A stretch of DNA of 64,000 nt from NCBI GenBank assembly GCA_016712345.1, contig JADJRH010000001.1, forward strand, positions 1,426,001 to 1,490,000. The letters are read 5' to 3'. This document shows, piece by piece, positions 43,295-52,786 of the stretch. This DNA comes from Polyangiaceae bacterium. GTDB lineage: Bacteria > Myxococcota_A > Polyangia > Polyangiales > Polyangiaceae. The notes beneath the pieces are model-generated. The model made no database searches. It worked only from the letters and a program-made list of their open reading frames with translations, and was not told where the DNA came from. The translations under genes and the position numbers were made by a program. How positions within the stretch are numbered: position 1 is the first letter of the stretch; each line of letters begins with the position of its first letter.

Positions 43295-44959
43295 TCAGAG
43301 CACTCGAAGAAGTGCAGGTAACATGCACAACGTCGTTTCGCGGAACAAGCCGCCGTAGAGGCGCACAAATGTCGTTGGATCTTCCTGCGAGGGAAGAACC
43401 AGTTCGTTAGGGGTGGCGACGTTCCAAACAGGCGCATCGGCGCCCACACCTGACAGTTCGCGAGCTAGATCCACCGCGCTTTGCACGTCGCCGAGTTGAT
43501 CAACAAGACCAAGATTTTTCGCGTCTGTCCCCGAGTAGATTCGACCTCTTGCCAGGGCGTGAACATCGTCGCGCGACTTCTTACGTCCTTCGGCAACGCG
43601 CTGAAGGAATCGCTCATACACATCGTTCGTATGGCGAACGACAAGATCCTTCGCTGCTTCGTCCCATGCGCGTACTGGATGAAACATCAACGCGTAGCGA
43701 CCCCGAGTGATCTGTTCCTCATTCAAACCGAACTTCGCGAACATTCCCTCGAGCACCGGCTTGCCTGCCAACACGCCAATTGACCCGGTGATGGTCGTAG
43801 GCGCGGCCACAATGCGGGTAGCTCCTGCCAGTACGTAATATCCGCCGCTGGCCGCCACGGCGCCCATCACGCCGACGACGGGTTTCTTCGTCATGATCCG
43901 TTGCACCTCACGCCAAATCAGATCGCTTGCGAGCGCCGAACCGCCGCCGGAATCAACGTGGAAAACCACGGCCGCCGTTTGAGGATCTGAAGCGGCGATT
44001 CTCAGCGCGCTCACAACGGAATCTGAACCGGACACGGAGCCGCCGAATGGAGGAACCGGAATCGGCGCGCCGCGAGATCGCCCGGAAACGATCGGCCCCG
44101 TCAGACTCACAACTGCGATCCGCTTCGTTCTCGGTGGCGGCAGAGGCACACGCATGAACCGGTACGCGTCGGCCACATGTTTGTGGCGCGCGTCGATGAT
44201 CTCGTCTTCATAAGCGATGCGATCAATGAGCTTCGTTCGCTTTGCGTCCGCCGCCGACACAATTCCAGACTCGACGGCGGTTTTCACGTCGTCGAAAGTG
44301 ATGCCACGCCCCGTTGCAATTTCTCCAAGGAACTGGCGCTCGAAACTTTCAAGCAGCACCTCCATTTGCTCGCGATGTGCGGGACTCATTTCTTGGCGAA
44401 CGAGCGAATCGAAGGCTGTTTTGTACTCATCGATTGCCACCTTCTCGAAACGAACGCCGAAGCGCGCGAGAGCATCGCGATAGAACGTCATGCTCACGCC
44501 CAATCCCGCGAGCGCGAAGTCGGCGCTCTCCGGACAGACGATTTCCTCCGCCGCGGATGCGACGTATTGGGCCATGAGATCCACGCGCGACAGAAATGCG
44601 ATTGTTCGCTTGCCACCTTCGCGGAGCTTCGAGATCGCCCGGCGCAGGCCGAACGCAGTGGCCGCGTCGATCATCATTCCTTCGATTCGAAACACAACAC
44701 CGGAAAGCCAGTCCGCGTCGCGCAGCAGTTCAATCGTGGCCGCAATCTCCTCGAGCGAGTTGCCGCCGCCAATCAACGCCGGGGGCACCGGGACACCAAA
44801 AAAACGAGGACGCCGTGCGCGCGCCGTGATCAAGCCGGTCAACTCAAAAACGACCCAGCCGGGGCGATCTCCGGGCAAGCGGCTGAGCAGGTTCTGTGCG
44901 CCTGCACGCAGCCGATGAATGGTGGCCTCGATCCCGGGCGAAACTTGCGGGGCTTTCAT
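43295..44959 (-). CDS. sppA: Signal peptide peptidase SppA, 67K type
   Basis: 554 residues with duplicated SppA halves. The catalytic dyad is K180 (IDEYKTAFDSLVRQEMSPAHREQ) and S371 (GAVAASGGYYVLAGA), matching the E. coli long-form arrangement in which Lys comes from the first half and Ser from the second. It degrades cleaved signal peptides in or at the membrane. No obvious N-terminal membrane helix is seen, unlike E. coli SppA, so membrane attachment may be peripheral. Divergent from the sigma-factor gene, 98 bases apart. Confidence 0.95.
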   Translation of the reverse strand: MKAPQVSPGIEATIHRLRAGAQNLLSRLPGDRPGWVVFELTGLITARARRPRFFGVPVPPALIGGGNSLEEIAATIELLRDADWLSGVVFRIEGMMIDAATAFGLRRAISKLREGGKRTIAFLSRVDLMAQYVASAAEEIVCPESADFALAGLGVSMTFYRDALARFGVRFEKVAIDEYKTAFDSLVRQEMSPAHREQMEVLLESFERQFLGEIATGRGITFDDVKTAVESGIVSAADAKRTKLIDRIAYEDEIIDARHKHVADAYRFMRVPLPPPRTKRIAVVSLTGPIVSGRSRGAPIPVPPFGGSVSGSDSVVSALRIAASDPQTAAVVFHVDSGGGSALASDLIWREVQRIMTKKPVVGVMGAVAASGGYYVLAGATRIVAAPTTITGSIGVLAGKPVLEGMFAKFGLNEEQITRGRYALMFHPVRAWDEAAKDLVVRHTNDVYERFLQRVAEGRKKSRDDVHALARGRIYSGTDAKNLGLVDQLGDVQSAVDLARELSGVGADAPVWNVATPNELVLPSQEDPTTFVRLYGGLFRETTLCMLPALLRVL

Positions 44960-45057
44960 CGGCGCGCAGCATAACCGTGGACCTCTGTTCCGGCCACGGC
45001 CCCGAAACGAGCGTTTTTTTGTTGTGATCGGCGGACGATCTGTTCATTTGATCAGCT

Positions 45058-45954
45058 ATGCCGCTTGACTCAAAGACCGGTGAGCACGAGCTGTCCGAGA
45101 TCTTCACCTTGGAGCTTCTGTTTCGCACAGAAGTTGAGTTCGTCATGAACACCGCACGCCGATGCGGGCTCAGCGACGCCGATGCCGAAGACGTCACCCA
45201 GCAAGTCTTCCTGGTGTTGCAACGTCGCCTTCACTCCCTCAATTCGCCGGATTCACTGCGGCCCTGGTTGGTGGCGGTCACACGCCGAACCGCGCGCACG
45301 TTGCAGCTTGAACAGGCAGGCCTGCAAGAGGAACCGCCCTACAACGACTTCGGCGACATTGAGGACGACTTTCCGCTGCCCGATGAACAAGTGCTTTTGG
45401 CCGAGAAAAGAAGAGAACTCTATAACCTTGTTGAAACCATCGAATCGTCGCGACGCGTTGTGTTCGTCCTGCACGTACTAGATGAACTGCCAATGAGCGA
45501 GGTCGCGCAAACATTGGGGATACCGGTTCCCACCGCGTACAACAGGCTCCGCCTCGCTCGGTACGAACTCCAGGAGGCAATTCATCGCAAACAGATCGCA
45601 GATGAATTCCTTCTTTTCTATCGAACTTGGGACGGGATCAAAACGGTGCGCGATCCTTCGGAGGCCTACTACGGCCGCGGCGCAATCACTGTCGAGACAC
45701 GCGATCGAATGTGGCAGTTTATTTTCGACGCGATCGTTGTGCGCTTTGGATCTATTGAACAGGCTGAAGCGGACGGGCTTCGCGTGCGGTCGGCTATTTT
45801 TCTCGGCCCTGTACCCGTCAAGCCTTACCCGAAGATCAAACGCAGGCGGCGCCCGAAGGTTAAAAAGATCGAAACAACGCCCGAACAACAACGCTTATTG
45901 GATTCCGTACTCCTTCAGACGCCGATAAAAAGTTCGGCGTGGCATCCCCACTAG
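45058..45954 (+). CDS. ECF-like sigma-70 family factor with C-terminal extension
   Basis: 298 residues. Region 2 (about 20-85: LFRTEVEFVMNTARRCGLSDADAEDVTQQVFLVLQRRL, LRPWLVAVTRRTARTLQ) and region 4 (about 115-170: LYNLVETIESSRRVVFVLHVLDELPMSEVAQTLGIPVPTAYNRLRLARYELQ) are clear. Region 3 is missing, as in ECF factors. About 130 residues follow with no family recognised, ending in a basic stretch (KIKRRRRPKVKK). The last 60 bases overlap, antisense, the 3' end of the kinase/activator gene, so the two transcripts collide. No anti-sigma factor gene is adjacent. Confidence 0.9.
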   Translation: MPLDSKTGEHELSEIFTLELLFRTEVEFVMNTARRCGLSDADAEDVTQQVFLVLQRRLHSLNSPDSLRPWLVAVTRRTARTLQLEQAGLQEEPPYNDFGDIEDDFPLPDEQVLLAEKRRELYNLVETIESSRRVVFVLHVLDELPMSEVAQTLGIPVPTAYNRLRLARYELQEAIHRKQIADEFLLFYRTWDGIKTVRDPSEAYYGRGAITVETRDRMWQFIFDAIVVRFGSIEQAEADGLRVRSAIFLGPVPVKPYPKIKRRRRPKVKKIETTPEQQRLLDSVLLQTPIKSSAWHPH

Positions 45955-48900
45955 CTTCGCAGCTTTCACGCGATTCCAATTGCTCGCGGAAAGCGCTGAC
46001 AAAATTCGCTCGCGCTCAGTTGCCCTGTGCGAATCGAGCGACGTGACGAGCGGTTTCTCCGGAGCAGTGCTGACGCGCGGCGCTCTGGCCTCGTTCACAT
46101 CGGACGGGCGACGCGCGGTTTCCGGCAGCTCAAAGTCATCTATTTCAAGCTCGCGCCGATCACTGAGTACCCACGCGTTGAGCAGCACATTTTCGAGCTG
46201 CCGAACGTTTCCGGGCCAGTGGTAGGCCATCAGGCGCTTCAACGCCGCACGCGAAACGCTGCGCCGATCTCGATCGTATCGAGCTGCAAAAATCCCCAAG
46301 AAATGATCGATGAGAACCGGGATGTCATCGATCCGCTCTCGCAGCGACGGAACCCGAACAAGAATCACGTTGAGGCGGTAGAAAAGGTCTTCCCGAAAAC
46401 CACCCTGCTCCACCATTCGAGAGAGATCGCGGTGTGTGGCCGCGATGACTCGGGTGTCGACGGGTTCTTCTCGCGCGCTGCCAACCGGCCGCACGAGCTT
46501 TTCTTGCAAAACGCGGAGTAAACCGGCCTGCATTTTTTGGGGCATCTCCCCAATTTCATCGAGCAAAATGGTCCCTTCGGTGGCCTCTCGAAACAGACCT
46601 TTTCGGTCACGATCCGCGCCCGTAAACGCTCCGCGAACGTGCCCAAACAGCTCGCTTTCGAGGAGATGTTCAGGAATGGCACCGCAATTAATCCCAACGA
46701 ACGGCTTCTTTGCGCGCGCGCCGGCGTTGTGAATTGCGCGGGCCACGACCTCTTTCCCGGTACCGCTTTCGCCGACGATGAGAACAGGAACGTCGGCGTC
46801 TTTTACTCGATCCACCAATGCGTACACACGACGCATCGCTTCACTTGTCCCGACGAGCCCTTCGTACCCAAAGTGACTTCGAATAACGGCGCGAACAGAT
46901 CGCAGGTCGCGTCGGGTCGCAGCAAGTTGCGCCGTTCGATGGCCGAGCAGTTCTTCGAGCTTTGCGTGCGCTAAAACAAGTTCTTCGTTGGCCTTCGCCA
47001 ATTCCCTCGCCCGACGCTCGTTTTCGCCCACAAGGCGCGCGCTTTCGATCGCAATTGCCACTTGATCGGCCAATGCCGTTAACGTTGGCAGCTCTTCCGC
47101 GAAACTCGAAGTGGGGCGAAGTCGCGTTTCAAGATAGAGGGCGCCGATCGTCGTCCCGGTGCGCGATCGAATGGGTGTACACGCCACCGACTGGAGCATC
47201 AGTTGGTGCACCGAAACGTAGTCCGCCATTCGCGCGTCCTCGCGGGCGCTGGTGGTCACAACGGGCTCCCCCGTGGCGATCACGCGATCCGCAATGGATC
47301 TCGAAAACCGTGCATGCGAATCGGCTCCCGCCTGGTCACGGGAAGCGTGAATTGAAAGGTGATTGGACCGCGAAGCCGCGTCGGAAGGCTTCGAATTGTC
47401 GGAAGTTGTGGCGAGCCGATTCGGTTTTCCGTCGGCGTCTTCGTATGTGTACGTTCCGCTCTTCAGAATTACGAATCCGCGCTCAGCCCTCAAAAGGGCA
47501 ATTGCGTGATCCGTCACCTTGTCGAGTAAACGCGGCAGATCGTATTCACCGGCAATGGCGCGATTGATTTCGAGAACGCGCGCAAGTCGATCTTCACCCG
47601 GCGCTTTCGATGGAGGAACCGCGCCGGTGGGCTCCACAAGAGCGGCACTCCGAAGGAGCCGTCGCCGTGAATCGTTCCAGTAAACTTCACGAAGATCGCG
47701 CGGGAGGCGCTCGGCAATCTCTTCGAGAACTGTGAGCGCCGCTTCGCGATCGCGGCGCGCGCGCAGCGCCTGGCCCGCTCCTGCTTCGAGCTGTGCACGC
47801 GCTTCGAGCGCTCTGAAAATCCAGTCGCGCTGGTTGGAGCCGGTGGCCGTAGCGAGGGCATCGTCGAACGCGGCGCGCGCCTTCGCTTCGTCGCGCTGGA
47901 GTGCCCACACTTTTCCCCGCGCAACGGACAGGAGCGCGCGGTGAGCTGTTGTCCCGCCGAGCGCGCTCACCGCGCGTTCGATCTCGCGATCGAGGGTTGA
48001 TACATCAACGCCGTCAACGCCTGCGAGAAGCAACACGCGTTCAAGTCTCGCTTCGGCGGCATCGAGCGGCCTACCCATGGCCTCGTACGCTTCAGCCGAT
48101 TCAGCGCACAAGTTCGCCGCCCGTTGAGGTTCATCGGAGCGCGCCGCATATTCCGCTTCGAGCGCCAAAAACTGCGCGAGCTGATGAGGCGGCAGCTCCC
48201 GCCGCTGTTCGGCCAACATGTCCATGGACACGCGGGCCTTCGCGAGACGCCCGACGTAGAGATCAAGGTTGGCGAGGTTCAGCAGCGCTTGGCGCAGCGT
48301 CACAAAGCGCCCCGACCTCTTGCCCATGTCGACGGAGGCTTCGAGGTGCTCGATCGCGCCCGCGATGTCGCCCTGGTTTTTTGCGATGCCGGCAAGGTTT
48401 AGCCGCGCCGTTGCAACGGTCCCCGCATCACCCGCCCGTTCGGCTGCGGGCAAAGCTTCTTCGTAGGCCGCTTTTGCTTCGGCCAGATGATCGTCGCGCT
48501 GAAACGCGAGAGCCAGGGACGAAAGGGCGAGCGAAAGAATGCGTGGCTCGCCGATTTCGCGCGCCTCGACGACGGCGCGGTCGAGCGTTGCTTTTGCTTC
48601 GGCGTGTCGAGAAGCAAAGCTCTCGGCCAAGCCGCGAACGGTGAGGGCTTCGGTGGCGACGAGGCGCGCTTCAGCGCGCCTCGTCGCCGCCGAAGCCCCG
48701 AAGCGCTCCTCCACCTGCGAAGCGCGGCGTTGCGCCTCGGCGTATTCGCCGAGGCGCAACGCCGTGCGCGCCGCATAGAGCAGCCACGTGGCCGCCAAAA
48801 TATCGTCGCTGCTCGACAGCGCCTCGGCTTCAACGCTGCGCAGCTCGGTGAGTGCTTGTTGCACGTCACCGCGGCTCGTCGCGAGGCGCGCGCGCGAGAT

Positions 48901-50436
48901 CGCCATGATGGGCGATTGATCATCGGCGAACGCGGCGATGACCTCGGCGGCTTCGTCGAAGTGACCTCGATCCAAAAGACCGACGAGTTCTTCACGACTG
49001 ATGCGTGGAAGCTGACTTTTTTCGAGCGCGCGATCGACATCGGCGGGGGACACCACAATGACGCCGGAGAGCCGCGCCAAAAGTGAACGCAGCACACCGG
49101 GGTAGCCGCGCGACTTTTCAACAAGGTGCGCGGCAACCGCATCGCTCAGAGAAGGCGCGGCGCGCCGAATGAGATCCACCGCTGCGGCGGTTGGAAGCGG
49201 AGGCATCTCAAAAACTTCAAACGTTGGACCTTTGAACGCATCTGAAAATCCGGCGCCGCCCGCCACCAAAACAAGCCGAGCGCCGTTTGCACGAAGCGAT
49301 TCGAGCTTGGCGAGCGCTGCCGCGTCGAGCAAGTCGGCGTCGTCGATGAGCACCGTTAGGTCGTGCGCGTTTCCGGCGGATTGCAACTCAATCTCAATAG
49401 CGGCGCGCGCATCCACACCTGTTGCATCGGCGTCACCGCGCCCGCGCACCGCGGGCGCCGTGCGCGCTTCGACCCAAATAAAAGGCCTCGCGGCAATTCC
49501 CAAGGACCATGCGCCGCGCCGAAGCAGTGCACTCCGCCCCGCTCCCTGCGGCCCAACTATGACGGTACCGGACCCCGGCTTTTGGGCCGCCACGCGGGAG
49601 AGCAGCTCAGAGGCCAGCGCATCAAGCCCGACAATCGGCCAAACATCCACGGCGCTGCGACCGGTGCCGGAGTCTTTGGTGGCCACGAACACATCGCCGC
49701 GTGCGGTTCGAAGCGCTCGCTCCAGTGCGTTCTTAAATTCATCCGCGCTTGGAAAACGTTGATCGGGATCGCGGGCGGTTGCTCGCGTAACCACCTCGTC
49801 AAAGGCCGGCAACACGTCTTTTGAAATGCGCGCGCGGTGAATGCTGAGCACTTCGGCGACGGTTGCTCCCAATGCGTACACTTCAGCGCGCACGGTGAGC
49901 TGCGAGCCGTCAAACAATTCAGGCGCCGCGTATTTGGGTGTGAGCCCCTGGGGCTTTGCTCCGTCGTCGCGCCAAGCAGCCGCGAGCCCGAGATCGACAA
50001 GCGTGGCCTCGCCGCTTTCACTCACGATGATGTTTGCGGGCTTGATATCGCCGTGCAGAAGCGATGCGCGATGCAGCCGCGTGAGCTTGTCGGCTGCTTG
50101 AACAACGGCCTCCAAACAGTGAAGTGGATCGCCGACCGCCATGTGATCGGCGAGGCTCTTTCCTTCAACCAATTCACGCACGAGGTAGGGTCGGCCCGAC
50201 CCGTCGAGACGGCCGAAACGGAGCACCCGCGGAACGCCGAGACCTTCAACGCCCGAAAGCGCCGCGGCTTCGCGCGCGAGCGCCATCACCTCACGTTCGT
50301 GAGCACCTTCGCGAAGCGTTTTGAAGGCGACCACTTTTCCTGTGATGCGATCGCGTACCGACCACACCTCACCGCCGCCGCCTTTTCCAAGCGGTTCGAG
50401 AGGTACATATCGAGGGGGCAATGAAGGGGCGTGCAT
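45895..50436 (-). CDS. Ser/Thr kinase - ATPase/TPR - GAF - sigma-54 activator fusion regulator
   Basis: 1513 residues in five parts. Kinase domain, about 10-255: GKGGGGEVW, VVAFKTL with the ATP Lys, LLHGDIKPANII (HGD replaces HRD), VDLGLAA (DLG replaces DFG). NTPase, about 270-480: Walker A GPQGAGRS, VLIDDADLLD. Helical TPR-like repeats, about 490-950. GAF domain, about 985-1150. AAA+ sigma-54 activator domain, about 1190-1420: GESGTGKE near 1222, GAFTGA at 1269-1274 which contacts sigma-54, LLDEIGEMP, WPGNVRQLEN. The Fis-type HTH sits at the C-terminus (NRVKAAKLVGMPRRTFYRRL). It should sense a signal, perhaps by phosphorylation, and open sigma-54 promoters. It lies 21 bases downstream of an outer-membrane protein gene on the same strand. 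Confidence 0.96.
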   Translation of the reverse strand: MHAPSLPPRYVPLEPLGKGGGGEVWSVRDRITGKVVAFKTLREGAHEREVMALAREAAALSGVEGLGVPRVLRFGRLDGSGRPYLVRELVEGKSLADHMAVGDPLHCLEAVVQAADKLTRLHRASLLHGDIKPANIIVSESGEATLVDLGLAAAWRDDGAKPQGLTPKYAAPELFDGSQLTVRAEVYALGATVAEVLSIHRARISKDVLPAFDEVVTRATARDPDQRFPSADEFKNALERALRTARGDVFVATKDSGTGRSAVDVWPIVGLDALASELLSRVAAQKPGSGTVIVGPQGAGRSALLRRGAWSLGIAARPFIWVEARTAPAVRGRGDADATGVDARAAIEIELQSAGNAHDLTVLIDDADLLDAAALAKLESLRANGARLVLVAGGAGFSDAFKGPTFEVFEMPPLPTAAAVDLIRRAAPSLSDAVAAHLVEKSRGYPGVLRSLLARLSGVIVVSPADVDRALEKSQLPRISREELVGLLDRGHFDEAAEVIAAFADDQSPIMAISRARLATSRGDVQQALTELRSVEAEALSSSDDILAATWLLYAARTALRLGEYAEAQRRASQVEERFGASAATRRAEARLVATEALTVRGLAESFASRHAEAKATLDRAVVEAREIGEPRILSLALSSLALAFQRDDHLAEAKAAYEEALPAAERAGDAGTVATARLNLAGIAKNQGDIAGAIEHLEASVDMGKRSGRFVTLRQALLNLANLDLYVGRLAKARVSMDMLAEQRRELPPHQLAQFLALEAEYAARSDEPQRAANLCAESAEAYEAMGRPLDAAEARLERVLLLAGVDGVDVSTLDREIERAVSALGGTTAHRALLSVARGKVWALQRDEAKARAAFDDALATATGSNQRDWIFRALEARAQLEAGAGQALRARRDREAALTVLEEIAERLPRDLREVYWNDSRRRLLRSAALVEPTGAVPPSKAPGEDRLARVLEINRAIAGEYDLPRLLDKVTDHAIALLRAERGFVILKSGTYTYEDADGKPNRLATTSDNSKPSDAASRSNHLSIHASRDQAGADSHARFSRSIADRVIATGEPVVTTSAREDARMADYVSVHQLMLQSVACTPIRSRTGTTIGALYLETRLRPTSSFAEELPTLTALADQVAIAIESARLVGENERRARELAKANEELVLAHAKLEELLGHRTAQLAATRRDLRSVRAVIRSHFGYEGLVGTSEAMRRVYALVDRVKDADVPVLIVGESGTGKEVVARAIHNAGARAKKPFVGINCGAIPEHLLESELFGHVRGAFTGADRDRKGLFREATEGTILLDEIGEMPQKMQAGLLRVLQEKLVRPVGSAREEPVDTRVIAATHRDLSRMVEQGGFREDLFYRLNVILVRVPSLRERIDDIPVLIDHFLGIFAARYDRDRRSVSRAALKRLMAYHWPGNVRQLENVLLNAWVLSDRRELEIDDFELPETARRPSDVNEARAPRVSTAPEKPLVTSLDSHRATERERILSALSASNWNRVKAAKLVGMPRRTFYRRLKEYGIQ

Positions 50437-50457
50437 CAGCCTTCGCCTCGGCCGCTT

Positions 50458-51348
50458 TCAAAATCCATAACCCGCAGATATTCCAAAGAAAAAGCCGGAT
50501 AGGGAAAACCCAACATCGGCCCGCATTTGAAGTTGTTTAATTGGTTTTACGCGCAGGCTCAGCTGCGGAAGTGAAATCCAAGGAATGACAACAGGCTTGG
50601 ATCCGCCTTCGAGCCAGCTCTTTTCTGAGTAATCTTTTTTGGACGCGGGGTCGTAATAGTGATTGTTGGCCGTGTCACAGAACACGCCTCCTTCACCGCC
50701 GGCACCCGTGCATTTTTCCCAAGCAGAAACGTCATTTGGATTGGGTGTTCCGCTCTTTGGGTACGCCTGAACGCGATATAAATCGCCCGCAACAACGCCG
50801 ACGCCGATACCTCCGCCGATTAAGAACGAGACGATCCCTCCCTGATCAATTGGAAAGTCGAAAAGCAGATCGAATGTGAGATATCCGAGCTTGAGATCGC
50901 TTCTGACGATCTCGTAACCAATGTCGGGATCGTCTTTGGCTTTGAACATTGCCGGACCAAAACCGTAGTCTGCGTACACAAGCGAGATGTCCATTTCTAC
51001 GCCGTTTTTGCGGGTGGACAGCTCCGGTCCAACAAGCCAAACGTTTCCGGTTTCGCCGCCTTTCGCGAAGATCTCAAGCATGAACTGCGGCACAACCACA
51101 TCGCGAAATCGTGCACCCAAAAAGTAGTAACGCTTCAGCGGATCTTCTTTTGGCCCGCTTGTGTACACATTTTTTTTTGGGTCGGCCGCATCTTTGGACG
51201 GCGACACAGATTCAGTTTTTGCGGCGGATGGGGCGCCCGCAGCGTTCGACGGCTCGTCGGCGCGGGCGACCGAAGCCGCACCTAAGACCGCTCCAAAGCA
51301 CACGGCCTCACAGATCCAGACGAGCCGATGCTTTGCTGTGGTGCGCAT
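50458..51348 (-). CDS. Exported outer-membrane-type protein, paralog of the 2.8 kb protein
   Basis: 296 residues with a signal peptide (HRLVWICEAVCFGAVLGAASVARA-D), a Ser/Lys/Pro-rich linker, and a beta-strand-rich C-terminal domain of about 220 residues ending in GFFFGISAGYGF, a barrel-type last strand. It shares GARFR, YEIVRSDLKLG, GGGIGVGVVAGDLYRVQAYP and KSWLEGGSKP with the protein at 2821-4209. The gene precedes the kinase/sigma-54 activator by 21 bases on the same strand, so the two are probably co-transcribed. This makes it a candidate surface partner or sensor for that regulator, which is conjecture. Confidence 0.85.
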   Translation of the reverse strand: MRTTAKHRLVWICEAVCFGAVLGAASVARADEPSNAAGAPSAAKTESVSPSKDAADPKKNVYTSGPKEDPLKRYYFLGARFRDVVVPQFMLEIFAKGGETGNVWLVGPELSTRKNGVEMDISLVYADYGFGPAMFKAKDDPDIGYEIVRSDLKLGYLTFDLLFDFPIDQGGIVSFLIGGGIGVGVVAGDLYRVQAYPKSGTPNPNDVSAWEKCTGAGGEGGVFCDTANNHYYDPASKKDYSEKSWLEGGSKPVVIPWISLPQLSLRVKPIKQLQMRADVGFSLSGFFFGISAGYGF

Positions 51349-51507
51349 AGCTTCCTCATCCGCGAAAAGGGCGCGTACCGAAACGCAGGGGCGACGCTAT
51401 CACGAGTAGCTCCCGCTTAATGGCGAGTGCACTCCGGCGAAACACAACATTTTCGCGCTGCGGCGCCGCTATTTGTCCCAGCGACAGGAAATGGTAGCGG
51501 CAAACAC

Positions 51508-52719
51508 ATGAAGTTTGTCATCGAGCAGCACCGATCGAGACCGTCGGATGATCCGATTTTTGCGCTCAACGCTGAAGCCCGCGCCCGCAAAGCGGAGGGT
51601 GCGCCGGTGATCAACGCCACGGTCGGCGCGTTGCTGAACGATGACGGCTCGCTCGCCGTGTTGCCGAGCGTTTCTGAAGCCCTTCGCAGCGTGCCTCCCG
51701 CAACCGCAGCGGCGTACGCACCGATCGCGGGTGCACCCGATTTTCTGCGAGCCGTTTCAAACGATGTGCTCGGTCCGCACGCCGAGAGCGGCGCATGCGC
51801 GGCAACGCCCGGTGGGAGTGGAGCGCTGCATCTTGCGATCTCAAATTTTGTCGAGCCCGGACAAACAGTGCTCACTTCGTCGTTTTATTGGGGGCCGTAC
51901 AAAACCCTCTGCGACGAGACCGATCGACAACTCACAACGTTTCGAATGTTCAACGAGGCGCGCCAATTCGACGTGCAGAGCCTCGCTGAAAGCCTCGATC
52001 GTGTGCTCGATTCGCAGGGTCGGGCGCTCGTGATTCTCAACTCGCCGTGCCACAACCCCACGGGTTATTCGCTCGACGCGAGTGAGTGGGATCGCGTGGC
52101 AAACGTTGTTGCGGATTGTTCCAAAAAAGGCCCAATCACCGTGCTTGTTGACGGTGCGTACGCTCTCTACGGGGCACGCGAGCTTTCACACGATCGCGAA
52201 CGCATCCTCAAAATGTCGGCGTTTGCGTTCGTTGCGTTCGCTTGGTCCGCGTCAAAGTCGTTCACTCAATATGGCTCGCGCGTGGGAGCGATCGTTGCGT
52301 TTTGTCCCGACGAAACCGATCGAAAGCGCGTGTCGGCCGCCTTTTCATATTCGTGCCGCGGTACGTGGTCCACGTGCAACACAGCGGGTCAGACAGCGAT
52401 CACACGTGCGCTTGTGGAGCCCGATCTCAAGGCTCGCGTGGACAGTGAGCGGGCGCACCTCAAAGAGCTTTTGGATCGGCGCGTGGCCGTTTGGAATGAA
52501 CATGCGAGCGCCGCAAAGCTCGTTTATCCACGATACGACGGAGGCTTTTTCACAACGGTTTTGTGTGATCGGGCGTTTGATGTCGCCGCCGCACTTAAAC
52601 AAGATCACGTGTTTGTGGTGCCGCAGGCCGGGGCCCTGCGCGTAGCACTTTGCTCAGTCGCCGAGCGCGATGTGCCGCGCCTCGTGGCTGCGATCGAAAA
52701 GCATTTATCGCGGCAGTAG
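51508..52719 (+). CDS. PLP-dependent aminotransferase, class I/II
   Basis: 403 residues from ATG 51508; the frame is open from 51427. Fold-type I aminotransferase: AYAPIAGAPDFLRAV, TPGGSGALHLAISNFVEPGQTVLTSSFYWGPY, NSPCHNPTGYSLD (the conserved NPTG), LVDGAYALYG (Asp for the PLP ring nitrogen) and SASKSFTQYGSRVGAIV with the Schiff-base Lys. The C-terminal Arg region reads QAGALRVALCSV. It is closest to tyrosine/aspartate-type aminotransferases. The amino donor cannot be decided. Divergent from the outer-membrane gene at 51348. Confidence 0.9.
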   Translation: MKFVIEQHRSRPSDDPIFALNAEARARKAEGAPVINATVGALLNDDGSLAVLPSVSEALRSVPPATAAAYAPIAGAPDFLRAVSNDVLGPHAESGACAATPGGSGALHLAISNFVEPGQTVLTSSFYWGPYKTLCDETDRQLTTFRMFNEARQFDVQSLAESLDRVLDSQGRALVILNSPCHNPTGYSLDASEWDRVANVVADCSKKGPITVLVDGAYALYGARELSHDRERILKMSAFAFVAFAWSASKSFTQYGSRVGAIVAFCPDETDRKRVSAAFSYSCRGTWSTCNTAGQTAITRALVEPDLKARVDSERAHLKELLDRRVAVWNEHASAAKLVYPRYDGGFFTTVLCDRAFDVAAALKQDHVFVVPQAGALRVALCSVAERDVPRLVAAIEKHLSRQ

Positions 52720-52786
52720 TTCGTTTGCGTGGGTAGAAAACGCCGAGCTTTGATATTGCTTGGCGTTGAACATGCTTGGCCGAACG

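Noticed and set aside
51163..51180. Exact GTGTACAC followed by a run of nine T, resembling a terminator
   Set aside because: It lies within the coding sequence of the outer-membrane protein (minus strand KKNVYTS) and has no stem.
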